Assembly: GCF_965230735.1 (NCBI RefSeq)
Contig: NZ_OZ246016.1
Span: 744,001-808,000 of the forward strand
Direction: 5' to 3'
DNA: 64,000 nucleotides
DNA from: Motiliproteus sp965230735
GTDB lineage: Bacteria; Pseudomonadota; Gammaproteobacteria; Pseudomonadales; Balneatricaceae
Part shown: piece after piece, positions 26,402-34,293 of the stretch
Numbering within the stretch: position 1 is the stretch's first letter
Layout of the letters: each line of letters begins with the position of its first letter
Notes under the pieces: model-generated
What the model was told of the DNA's origin: nothing
Seen by the model: the letters and a program-made list of their open reading frames with translations, nothing else
Databases searched by the model: none
Translations under genes and position numbers: made by a program

Positions 26402-28228
26402 ATGCCTTTATCGATACTGCACCAACGCCTTTCGAACTGGATCCTGGTGGCGATTGCTCTACTGCTGGCCGCCCTCTCCCTGCTATGGCTGATTATCACC
26501 ACCGCCTCTGAACGCCAGGATCAGGCTGCCGCCGAGCAATACCGGCAGCAGGTCGACTCGGCCTTGAACTACGAGATCAAGGGCTTAGGCACCCATGCGA
26601 TGGATGCCGCCTGGTGGGATGAAGCGATCCGGAACCTGGTGCAACAGCCTGACCCGGACTGGGGCCAGAGTAATATCGGCGCCTATCTGGATGAGGAGTT
26701 CGGGATTCCGATCTCGATGGCGATCGATCAGCACGACCGCCTGCTGCAGGGGTTTGTCGATTCGGAACCGATGCAGCATTTTGAGCCCTTTGCCGACAGC
26801 CGTTCACTGGCGATATTGATTCAGCAGGCACGGGCTAGTTCACTTCAGGACCCGGAAGGGTTCGGCGGTTTGATCGAAGTGGCCGGACAGCTCTACGTTG
26901 CCGGGGTGGCCCCTTTTACCACCGAAGAGGTCGCCGACGATGATGTCCGCAGTGGCGAACTGTTCAGTGTGCTGGTGTTTTTAAAGCGCTTTGACGCCGA
27001 CTATGTCGACGGCTTCTCTGAGCGCTTTTCGCTGCAACTGACCGGTATCAGACCTTATGCCGGTAACAACAGTCTGCCGATGACCACCTTAACGGGTAAT
27101 AATCTCGGCCACCTGCATTTCTCCCCGCCGACACCGGGCCTGCACCTGATCGATTCGATCCTGCAGCCGGTATTGCTGTTCAGTGCGGTGCTGGGGGCGA
27201 TGTTCCTGCTCAATGCCTACTTCAGTTTCCGTACCGCCCGACTCAGCCAATTGTTGGAAATAGAACACAAACAGTTACGGCAGACCCGTTTCGAACTGAA
27301 GATCAATCAGGAGATTATCGGTTCGATCAAGGAAGGGGTGGTCGTGGTCGATGAGCAGTATCTGATCACCTATACCAATCCCGCCTTCAGCCGAATCACC
27401 GGTTTCTCTGACGCAGAAGTGATCGGTAAACGTGCGCTGATGGACCCGAGGATCGACGTCAGTAAATCGCTATATCAGCAGATGCAGCAGGCGATTGACG
27501 AGCAGGGTAACTGGGAACATGAGATTAACGCGCAGCGCAAAGATGGGACGAACTATACCCTGAGCATGTCGGTCAGCCCGTTGATCGATCAGGGGCAGTG
27601 CAGCAGCGAGCTGGTGGGAATCTTCACCGATGTGACCGAGCGCAAGCAGCAGGAGCGACTGCTGGAGAAGCTGGCCAATCAGGATACCCTGACCGAACTG
27701 TTGAATCGGCGTAGTTTCAAGCAGCGGGTGGAGCAGAAGATTGAGCGGGCGGGGCGTCACCCCGATACCCGATTGGCGTTGCTGTTTATCGACCTGGACC
27801 TGTTTAAGGAGGTCAACGATTCCTACGGGCACGAGATTGGCGATCAACTGCTGATCGAGATTGCCGTGAGAATCCGGCGCTGCCTGCGCGCCTATGACAC
27901 GGTTGGCCGCATCGGCCTTGAGGAAGCGACAGCGCAAGTGAGCGGCGCCCTGGTCGGGCGGGTCGGCGGTGATGAATTTACCATCGCGATTGACGAGCTT
28001 GCCGGCCAGCAAGATCTGGAGCGGGTGATCCAGCGCCTGCTCGAGCAGATTGAACAGCCCTTAACCCTTGCGGGCCAACAGGTGGCGGTGACCGCCAGCA
28101 TCGGGGTGGCTATCTACCCGGAAGACGGAGGCAGTTATGCCGACCTGATCCGCCATGCCGATAAAGCGATGTATCGTTCCAAGCAGGGCGGGCGCAACCG
28201 CTCCTGCTATTACTCCGACCCGGTCTGA
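26402..28228 (+). CDS. Membrane sensor diguanylate cyclase (CHASE4-like, PAS, GGDEF)
   Basis: A 608-residue c-di-GMP synthase candidate. TM1 is about residues 12-34, then a periplasmic CHASE4-like domain follows (with the DAAWWDEAIRNL segment). TM2 is about 255-275, a PAS domain about 300-410 (VVVVDEQYLITYTNPAFSRITGFS) and a GGDEF domain about 435-605. The active-site GGDEF is intact in VGRVGGDEFTIAI, so activity is expected. An RAYD I-site-like motif is followed by DTVGRIG and then about 14 extra residues before a second VGRVGGDEF. This spacing insert is described below. ATG at 26402 is preferred (GAAGGG 6 bases upstream); ATG at 26396 is also open. Confidence 0.9.
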   Translation: MPLSILHQRLSNWILVAIALLLAALSLLWLIITTASERQDQAAAEQYRQQVDSALNYEIKGLGTHAMDAAWWDEAIRNLVQQPDPDWGQSNIGAYLDEEFGIPISMAIDQHDRLLQGFVDSEPMQHFEPFADSRSLAILIQQARASSLQDPEGFGGLIEVAGQLYVAGVAPFTTEEVADDDVRSGELFSVLVFLKRFDADYVDGFSERFSLQLTGIRPYAGNNSLPMTTLTGNNLGHLHFSPPTPGLHLIDSILQPVLLFSAVLGAMFLLNAYFSFRTARLSQLLEIEHKQLRQTRFELKINQEIIGSIKEGVVVVDEQYLITYTNPAFSRITGFSDAEVIGKRALMDPRIDVSKSLYQQMQQAIDEQGNWEHEINAQRKDGTNYTLSMSVSPLIDQGQCSSELVGIFTDVTERKQQERLLEKLANQDTLTELLNRRSFKQRVEQKIERAGRHPDTRLALLFIDLDLFKEVNDSYGHEIGDQLLIEIAVRIRRCLRAYDTVGRIGLEEATAQVSGALVGRVGGDEFTIAIDELAGQQDLERVIQRLLEQIEQPLTLAGQQVAVTASIGVAIYPEDGGSYADLIRHADKAMYRSKQGGRNRSCYYSDPV

Positions 28229-28371
28229 GTCACTGCGCCAACAAACCACTGCTGATCCCGTCTAGACTGAGTTTATAGACTGCTTTCTAAGGAACCTGCG
28301 AATAAGCGGTTTCTGCAAGTGCGAGACGCTGGCAAGGACTTCTTGGCAGGCTCCTTAACAAGGAGGCGCCT

Positions 28372-29448
28372 GTGAACGTTATCCGCCCGATCGAGCGGGA
28401 TGACCTGAGCGCGTTGCTGCGGATTGCAGAGCTCAGCGGGCCGGGCTTCACCTCGTTACCGCTGCATCCGGAACTGCTGGAGCAGCGAATCAACCAATCC
28501 ATTGCGTCGCTGCAACAGGCGTCAGGGCGATTCGACGGCGATCACTACCTGTTTGTGCTCGAGCACGGTGAAACCGGCGAGGTGATCGGTACCACCGCCA
28601 TCGCCTCCCGGGTTGGAATGCAGGACCCCTGGTATCACTACCGGATCGGAACTGTGGTTCATGCCTCGCGGGAGATGGGAATCCACAACCGCTTCAATAC
28701 CCTCTATCTGTGCAATGACTACACCGGTCACTCGGAGGTCTGCAGCCTGTTTCTGGACCCCGCCTACCGCCGTGATCGCAATGGCACCTTGCTATCGAAA
28801 TGCCGGTTTCTGTTTATGGCGCAGTTTCCGGAGCGGTTTGCCGAGCGCGTTATCGCCGAGATGCGCGGAGTTTCCAACGACGCCGGAGACAGTCCGTTCT
28901 GGGAAGGTCTGGGGCGGCACTTCTTCAGCATGGAGTTCTCCGAGGCGGATTACCTGACCGGATTGGGAAATAAGTCGTTTATCGCCGAGTTGATGCCCAA
29001 GCACTCGATCTACATTCATCTGCTGCCCGAGAGCGCGCAGCAGGTGATCGGTGAAGTTCATCGCAATACCCGCCCGGCCCGCAAAATGTTGGAGGATGAG
29101 GGTTTTCACTTCGAAGGCTACGTCGACATCTTCGATGCCGGACCGACCCTGATCTGTCGGCTCAATGATATTCGCAGCGTCAGTTACAGCGAGCAGCAAC
29201 GCCTGGCCAAGGTGGTGAAAAAACTCCCCCCGGGACAGGCTTGTTTGCTGGCCAACACCCGGTTGCAGGGTTACCGCTGTATTTTGACCGAGTTGCCCTA
29301 TTTCCCCGAAGGAAAGCTGCAACTTAGCCGGATCCAGGCCGACGCGCTGCAGGTTGAGCCGGGCGATGGGTTGCGGCTGGTGCCGTTGGCGCTGACCCGT
29401 AAACGAGCCGCCGCCGAGCCGGACTCTGATGGCTCTGCAAGCGGCTAG
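28372..29448 (+). CDS. Arginine N-succinyltransferase-family acyltransferase (AstA/AruF/AruG-like)
   Basis: A 358-residue protein of the AstA family, which succinylates arginine or ornithine in the AST catabolic pathway. Conserved blocks are MNVIRPIERDDLSALLRIAELSGPGFTSLP, GTTAIASRVGMQDPWYHYR, NDYTGHSEVCSLFLDPAYR and GDSPFWEGLGRHFFSMEFSEAD. The GTG start has AAGGAGG six bases upstream. No other AST genes (astB, astC, astD, astE) are in the window, so the gene is isolated, and its physiological role could be AST or another acylation. The C-terminus has a short low-complexity tail. Confidence 0.88.
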   Translation: MNVIRPIERDDLSALLRIAELSGPGFTSLPLHPELLEQRINQSIASLQQASGRFDGDHYLFVLEHGETGEVIGTTAIASRVGMQDPWYHYRIGTVVHASREMGIHNRFNTLYLCNDYTGHSEVCSLFLDPAYRRDRNGTLLSKCRFLFMAQFPERFAERVIAEMRGVSNDAGDSPFWEGLGRHFFSMEFSEADYLTGLGNKSFIAELMPKHSIYIHLLPESAQQVIGEVHRNTRPARKMLEDEGFHFEGYVDIFDAGPTLICRLNDIRSVSYSEQQRLAKVVKKLPPGQACLLANTRLQGYRCILTELPYFPEGKLQLSRIQADALQVEPGDGLRLVPLALTRKRAAAEPDSDGSASG

Positions 29449-29547
29449 CTGGTGGCTCAATGGCGGTTGGATGGGTGTTTTTACTGGCAAAGCCTCGGAT
29501 TCAACGCTAACTTCAGGGGCTCGATTTAATGGACAAAAAGGCGATGG

Positions 29548-30324
29548 ATGGCGGTGTTTGAACTGCAGATATTGGGCGTTGGTGGGGGGATCTCCCACAT
29601 CTACCAGAGCGAGTGCTCCAGCAGCCTGCTGTTGCTTCGCCATCAACAGCCCTGGGCGCTGATCGATCTGGGACTGGGGGTGGTCGATGCGCTGCATCGG
29701 CAGGGATGGAGCCTGCCTGAGCGGGTGCTGATCAGTCATAACCATACCGACCACGCCGGTGAGTTGCCGGTGGTTTTGCGGGTTGAACAGGCGGCCGGAC
29801 GACGGCTGCAGGTCCTGGCCGAGACTGGCGTCTGCCAGCGGTTGATCGAGCATCGAATGGCCGAGCATGCACAGTTGATTGATCCCCATGAGCTGGCCGA
29901 ATGGCGGTCCGCCGAGGCCGGTGAGCGCGTCGATTTGGGGGCTGGTCTGACACTGGAGTGGCTACCGACCCGGCACAGCGAGCGTTGCTTCGGATTTTTG
30001 CTTTATCTGGAGGGCGCTCCGTTACTGGGTTACAGCGCCGACAGCGGTGAGCTGACCTCGCTTTATCAGCGGTTGTGTGAGGCGCCGACGGTGATCTTTG
30101 ATGCCCGTGAAACAGGGAGCGACTGGCATGCGGGATTCGATCAGATTCAGCCCTGGTTGGCAGCGGGACGGTATTTGATCAGCCATGGTATTCCGGCAGA
30201 GCAGCAACCGGACTACCGATACCGGGGACGGCGGCTACCGTTGTTGCAGCCTGGCCAGCGATTGGTTCTCGGTACGGCAACGCGCGGCGAGCCTGAGGGC
30301 GAGCATAGGGAGGTGAATCGATGA
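29548..30324 (+). CDS. MBL-fold metallohydrolase
   Basis: A 258-residue metallo-beta-lactamase-fold hydrolase with the zinc motif SHNHTDHAGE at about residue 65, the downstream metal ligands PTRHSE and SADSGE, and a C-terminal SHG. This looks like the RNase Z/AtsA-like branch that includes cyclic-phosphate or ester hydrolases, but the substrate is unknown. The start is 95 bases after the stop of the acyltransferase gene. The last four bases overlap the start of the membrane protein gene that follows, so the two are co-translated. Confidence 0.85.
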   Translation: MAVFELQILGVGGGISHIYQSECSSSLLLLRHQQPWALIDLGLGVVDALHRQGWSLPERVLISHNHTDHAGELPVVLRVEQAAGRRLQVLAETGVCQRLIEHRMAEHAQLIDPHELAEWRSAEAGERVDLGAGLTLEWLPTRHSERCFGFLLYLEGAPLLGYSADSGELTSLYQRLCEAPTVIFDARETGSDWHAGFDQIQPWLAAGRYLISHGIPAEQQPDYRYRGRRLPLLQPGQRLVLGTATRGEPEGEHREVNR

Positions 30325-30968
30325 AGATTGCTGAGACCGTCGAGCAGACCATTGACTGCATCTATTGGTTATCCCCTTATCGCTGGGTCGATCACCACCT
30401 GAAAGGGCGTGAGTCGGAGCACCGGCCGGGAACTCCGGAACAACAGCGCTGGCGTCAGCGCCGGTTGCGGCTCTCCGAGCGCTATATCTGCTACTGGCTT
30501 GTGGCGGCGGTGTTGCTGTATCTGTTGCACCCGTATTTGGTGCCGTTGGGACTCTGGTTGATGGTGCCGCTGCTGCTGCGGGTATTTGGCATTCTCAACA
30601 AAGAGTTGGGCGTGGCGCTGTTCAATCGCTGCAAAATCACCGATGGCCCGCGGGTGGCAGCGACGGGTCGAACGATCGTGCTGGCGTTGATCAACTACCT
30701 TACCGCACTGTTTTTGCTGGCGGCCTGTTATGGCTTGCAAGGCGCTGCCGCCTTTCAGGATACGCCGGTCTATGCGGTCAACGGGGTCGAGCTTTGGCCG
30801 CTGATCCAGGCGGCCAAATTGCACTTTACCCTCGGCGAAGCCTTTACCCCGGTCAGTGCGGCCGGTTGGTTGTTAACGCTGTTCCATAGCGGCTTCTGCT
30901 TTCTGTTCGGTACCCTGGTGATCTCGTTGTTCGTGTCCCTGTTGAACGTGAGCTCGGAGAACGCCTGA
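30321..30968 (+). CDS. Conserved-looking membrane protein with a pore-loop-like region, function unknown
   Basis: A 215-residue protein not assigned to a named family. Hydrophobic stretches lie at about 55-95 (two close segments), 117-136 and 185-209. The region between the last two includes a re-entrant-like stretch (AAKLHFTLGEAFTPVSAAGWLLTLFHSG). It resembles the shape of a two-helix cation channel pore, but no TVGYG filter is present. The N-terminus is charged and soluble. It is translationally coupled to the MBL hydrolase by a 4-base overlap, suggesting a joint role. The channel idea is only a resemblance. Confidence 0.7.
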   Translation: MKIAETVEQTIDCIYWLSPYRWVDHHLKGRESEHRPGTPEQQRWRQRRLRLSERYICYWLVAAVLLYLLHPYLVPLGLWLMVPLLLRVFGILNKELGVALFNRCKITDGPRVAATGRTIVLALINYLTALFLLAACYGLQGAAAFQDTPVYAVNGVELWPLIQAAKLHFTLGEAFTPVSAAGWLLTLFHSGFCFLFGTLVISLFVSLLNVSSENA

Positions 30969-30981
30969 TCGAAGCCGGTCC

Positions 30982-31398
30982 CTAGCGGCGCGGCGGCAGT
31001 TGATCATACTCGGGTAACTCGGCAGCACTGCGGTACCACTCGGCGCGGGAGTTGCAGAAGATATTCTGCGAAGGCCGGATATCCGGTACCTGGTCCAGCG
31101 TGCCGGCGGGAATCACCACCACCTTGCCGCCTTTGGCGATCCAGGGCATCGAGGAGCCGCAGGTTTTACAGAAGCTGGTGGCAAAGTAGCGGCTGTTGTC
31201 CGGTTCAAAGCGTCCCAGCGTCTCGGTGCTGCTGAGCCATTGAAAATGCTCCGGCTGGACAAACAGATTGGCCGCGTGCGCACTGCCGGTGAATTTACGG
31301 CAGCGCGAGCAGTGGCAGTACTGAAAAATGTCCAGATGACCACTGGCTTGATAGCGCAGCGCACCGCATAAACAGCTGCCTTCGATCGGTTTATTCAT
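30982..31398 (-). CDS. GFA-family (CENP-V/GFA) zinc protein
   Basis: A 138-residue protein with the glutathione-dependent formaldehyde-activating fold. Zinc-binding cysteines are seen as CLCGALRY near the N-terminus, QYCHCSRCRKFTGS around residues 28-41, and FCKTCGSSMPW around 76-86. Family members bind two zinc ions; most have unknown function and few are proven glutathione:formaldehyde enzymes. It is convergent with the membrane-protein gene 13 bases away. It lies downstream of, but is probably independent from, the next minus-strand gene. Confidence 0.92.
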   Translation of the reverse strand: MNKPIEGSCLCGALRYQASGHLDIFQYCHCSRCRKFTGSAHAANLFVQPEHFQWLSSTETLGRFEPDNSRYFATSFCKTCGSSMPWIAKGGKVVVIPAGTLDQVPDIRPSQNIFCNSRAEWYRSAAELPEYDQLPPRR

Positions 31399-31423
31399 CG
31401 CCGCTGTACCTCGTGGCTGGATG

Positions 31424-31879
31424 TTATTGTGGCATCAAGGGCTTGAGCACCTGTTGCAAGCGTTCGTTATCCATGTGTTGCTGCAGCCCGGCCATCCCCT
31501 GTTTGACCTCCGGATTGGCAAACAGCTCCTGGGCCGCGACCTGTCCCAGTACCCGAAAGCTGGCTTGCAGTGCCAGCGGGCCTTCGTATTTCACCGCGTT
31601 CTGCAGCTGTGGCAGACAGCGCTCGGTGGTCAGCTGCATAAACAGTCCGGCCACTTCCTGGTTGGCCTGATCCCGTTGATCGGCATTGATCGAGGCCATC
31701 GATTGGACCGAGGGGTGGAGCGCCATGGCACTGAACATCCAGCGTACCAGAGTCAATTTATCCTGATGGGTGGAGGATTCGACCAAACAGCGGGACAGGT
31801 CGTCGGTGTAGATCTGGGCCTGGGCCGTGAGCGGGGCCGAGCAGAGCAGGGTTAGGGCGATCGGGCGTAGCAGTTTCAT
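31424..31879 (-). CDS. Secreted protein of unknown function
   Basis: A 151-residue protein with a clear signal peptide of about 21 residues (MKLLRPIALTLLCSAPLTAQAQ). The mature part is largely helical, with two cysteines (RCLVES, RCLPQLQ) that may pair, and a C-terminal segment rich in Gln and Leu. No family was recognised. The start is the ATG at 31879, which makes the signal peptide start cleanly; the frame extends to 31954 without a signal. It is probably periplasmic. Confidence 0.75.
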   Translation of the reverse strand: MKLLRPIALTLLCSAPLTAQAQIYTDDLSRCLVESSTHQDKLTLVRWMFSAMALHPSVQSMASINADQRDQANQEVAGLFMQLTTERCLPQLQNAVKYEGPLALQASFRVLGQVAAQELFANPEVKQGMAGLQQHMDNERLQQVLKPLMPQ

Positions 31880-31960
31880 CACAGCATCCTTTTCTGAGTT
31901 GAACCTCAAGCTTATACCGAATCGGTCGGAGGGGGTTATCCAGCTCGCCCCCAATTCGTC

Positions 31961-32314
31961 TTATCCGGCGCGACTACCATTGGGAACCGGTGTCTCCGGC
32001 GTGGCCAGACAGGGGGTCAGCTTATCGGCATAACCGATATCAAACAGCATGCCCTGAGACAGTTCCCCGGCCATCTTGCGCTCGGGCAGGTTGACCACAA
32101 ACAGGGCCTGCTTGCCTTCGATCTCTCTGGGGTTGTCCCGCTCCTGTTTGATACCGGCCAGGATCGAGCGTTGATGATCGCCGAAGTCGACGGTCAGTTT
32201 CATCAGTTTGTCGGACTTGGCGACCTCGCTGACCTCCAGAATAGTACCGACGCGGATATCAAGCTTGTCGAAATCTTCGAAACTGATCGGGTCTTTGATC
32301 GGGGCGGGTTCCAT
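31961..32314 (-). CDS. tRNA-binding domain protein (CsaA-like)
   Basis: A 117-residue stand-alone tRNA-binding (EMAP II/CsaA-type) OB-fold. The motifs FDKLDIRVGTILEVSEVAKSDKL, KLTVDFG, SILAGI and LVVNL-like VVNLPERKMAG are diagnostic; the same domain forms the C-terminus of methionyl-tRNA synthetase. CsaA has been described as an export-related chaperone, but a tRNA-linked role is as likely. The start at 32314 is chosen for its AAAGGAG; the frame extends to 32359 without a site. Confidence 0.9.
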   Translation of the reverse strand: MEPAPIKDPISFEDFDKLDIRVGTILEVSEVAKSDKLMKLTVDFGDHQRSILAGIKQERDNPREIEGKQALFVVNLPERKMAGELSQGMLFDIGYADKLTPCLATPETPVPNGSRAG

Positions 32315-32360
32315 GGTGGGCTCCTTTGATTCTTGCTCTGAAGGTTGAGCGCTGAGCAAT

Positions 32361-32394
32361 AAAAAACCCCAGCGGATCGCCCGATGGGGTTTTT
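32361..32394 (-). terminator. Intrinsic terminator of ilvE
   Basis: AAAAACCCC ... GGGGTTTTTT with an 18-base centre forms a symmetrical hairpin with a T-tract on the minus strand. It begins 22 bases after the ilvE stop. Its symmetry means it may work in both directions. Confidence 0.85.
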
Positions 32395-32415
32395 GAAAGT
32401 CTTATTTGGTTGGTG

Positions 32416-33411
32416 TTAAACCGTGGTCAGCCAGCCGTGCTTGTCTTCGGCCTTGCCCCACTGAATATCGTTGAGAGTCTGGCGCAGTTTGACGGTGGTC
32501 GGGCCAACGCTGCCGCTGCCGACTTTCAACTCTTTACCCTGGTAGATCAGGGTGCCGACCGGGGCCAGTACCGCCGCTGTACCGGACAGAGCCGCTTCAC
32601 AACCGGGCTTGGCGGCACGCTCGAGCAGCTCGTCGACGCTGAGCTGGCGTTCGGACACTTTCATTCCCAGGTCGCGGGCGATGGTCAGGATCGAGTCGCG
32701 GGTCACCCCGTGCAGGAAGCTTTCATCCAGTGCCTTGGTAATGATCTCGTCACCGTCGATCAGCAGGAAGTTGGCGGCGCCGGTCTCCTGGACATCGCCG
32801 CCGGGCGCGAACAGCACCTGATCGGCCTGGAACTCGGCCCGGGCATTCATGATCGGCTGCAGCGCGCTGGCGTAGTTGCCACCGCTCTTGACCATCCCCA
32901 TGTGGGCGGCGCAACGCATGCCGTCGTCTTCGATCAGCAGCCGCAGGCAGGCATCGCCACCGGCGAAGTAGTCGCCAACCGGGGACAGCAGCACATACTG
33001 ACAGGAGCTGGTGGACGGGGCCGCCGCCTTGCCGATCGCGGCTTCGGTACCGATATGGGTCGGGCGGATATACATCGAACCGGGAGCTGCCGGGACTTCG
33101 TCGGCGAAGTGGGCGACGACATCGGTGATCATCTTGGCGGTGGCGTCCGGATCGATCTCCGGCAGGGCCAGCAGGCGGCTGCTTTGAGCGAAACGGACGA
33201 TATTACGGTCCATCCGGAAGATCTTGGTGGAGCCGTCTTCGTGTCGGAACGCTTTCAGGCCTTCGAAGCAAGTGCTGGAGTAGTGCAGCACGTGGGCACC
33301 GGGGTGTAGTTGAATACTGTCGCTGGAAACCATCTCGGCCTCGCTCCAGCTTGTTCCATCAAACCAGGAGATCGCCATTTTCGGCATGAAAACGGTACCA
33401 AATGCAGACAT
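32416..33411 (-). CDS. ilvE: Branched-chain amino acid aminotransferase
   Basis: PLP-dependent transaminase of 331 residues for the last step of valine, leucine and isoleucine synthesis. The sequence belongs to the longer group II BCAT type: LHYSSTCFEGLKAFR, RMDRNIVRF, PSTSSCQYVLLSPVG, and the PLP lysine in GMVKSGGNYASAL. Further landmarks are the QETGAANFLLI and FLHGVTRDSIL blocks. The gene is single, with a terminator at 32361-32394 and a palindrome 37-48 bases upstream of its start. Confidence 0.96.
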   Translation of the reverse strand: MSAFGTVFMPKMAISWFDGTSWSEAEMVSSDSIQLHPGAHVLHYSSTCFEGLKAFRHEDGSTKIFRMDRNIVRFAQSSRLLALPEIDPDATAKMITDVVAHFADEVPAAPGSMYIRPTHIGTEAAIGKAAAPSTSSCQYVLLSPVGDYFAGGDACLRLLIEDDGMRCAAHMGMVKSGGNYASALQPIMNARAEFQADQVLFAPGGDVQETGAANFLLIDGDEIITKALDESFLHGVTRDSILTIARDLGMKVSERQLSVDELLERAAKPGCEAALSGTAAVLAPVGTLIYQGKELKVGSGSVGPTTVKLRQTLNDIQWGKAEDKHGWLTTV

Positions 33412-33447
33412 GTAGCTACCTCAATGCAAACTTTTATTCTTAAATGG

Positions 33448-33459
33448 AGCCACGTGGCT
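33448..33459. promoter_or_regulatory. Perfect 12-base palindrome upstream of ilvE
   Basis: AGCCACGTGGCT is a perfect palindrome 37-48 bases before the ilvE start. It could be an operator for a dimeric regulator; the factor is unknown. This is a pattern only. Confidence 0.35.
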
Positions 33460-33583
33460 GAGTCGGAATAACCGGTTCGGTGAAGCAGTCTGGCCGGTGA
33501 AACTCGTGGGGCGGGAGCCGCCCGGTGGCGTATGGGTTTGATTGTAATCAGCCGCGTCGCAAAAGGGAATCACCGCTAACCGG

Positions 33584-34291
33584 TTAGCCGGCGTGATAGC
33601 CGTCCAGCAGCCGTTGCCAGTGGGCGCTGTGATCCTGGTTGGGAAATAGCTTGTTGAGCGAACGCAGCAGTCGGTCCAGGTTGCCCTGCTGCCAGCCGGG
33701 TTCGGATGGGCGCAGCCGACAACGGTCGAAATCGATCAGATAAACTTGCTGCTGGGTGTCGATCAGGATATTTCGCAGGTTCAGGTCGACGTGATCGAGC
33801 CCGGCGTGGTGGAAGCGGGCGATGGTGCGGCCGACCTCCTGCCAGGGAAAATCCCGCAGCGACTGCTGCAGCCGGTCGGCCATTGAGGCGACATCGGGTA
33901 GCCGTTCGGTGATCAGGTCGGCCTGATAGCTCAGGCCGCGGCGTACGATGGCGGCGGCCACTGGGCGGGGAACCGGCAGACCCCGGCTGCGAAGCTGGTG
34001 GGTCAGTTCGAATTCCTGGTAGGCGCGGGTCTGTTTCAGGCCACTCCAGAGATAGCGATCTTCGCTCAAGCGGGCCGCCATGCCGCCGCGCTTGTAGTGA
34101 CGCCAGACCAGGTTCAGTTGCAGCTCCGGATGGCACAGAAAGTGGCTCTCACCCCGACCCGGTGCCGAGCCGAGCCAGCCGCCATTGCCGCGCCACCAGT
34201 TGAGATCGAACCATGATCGGTTAATATGCTCAACCAGTTCCGGTGCAACCAGCAGCGTAGCTCCAGCCTGTTGAATAACTTGGAAACCCAT
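33584..34291 (-). CDS. kdkA: 3-deoxy-D-manno-octulosonic acid kinase
   Basis: A 235-residue kinase predicted to phosphorylate Kdo of the LPS inner core at O-4. It has a protein-kinase-like fold with the catalytic loop GLDHVDLNLRNILID and the metal-binding LIDFDRCRL. The N-terminal WWRGNGGWLGSAPGRGES segment is typical of KdkA. Such kinases occur in bacteria with a single Kdo residue (Haemophilus, Vibrio), which fits the nearby single-copy waaA. The gene is divergent from the heptosyltransferase gene; the two starts are only 2 bases apart, so their regulatory signals must lie inside one another's coding sequence. Confidence 0.92.
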   Translation of the reverse strand: MGFQVIQQAGATLLVAPELVEHINRSWFDLNWWRGNGGWLGSAPGRGESHFLCHPELQLNLVWRHYKRGGMAARLSEDRYLWSGLKQTRAYQEFELTHQLRSRGLPVPRPVAAAIVRRGLSYQADLITERLPDVASMADRLQQSLRDFPWQEVGRTIARFHHAGLDHVDLNLRNILIDTQQQVYLIDFDRCRLRPSEPGWQQGNLDRLLRSLNKLFPNQDHSAHWQRLLDGYHAG

Positions 34292-34293
34292 TC

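Noticed and set aside
28792..29889. Open frame of 365 codons antisense to the AstA-like and MBL genes
   Set aside because: It crosses two confident genes and lacks any domain pattern.
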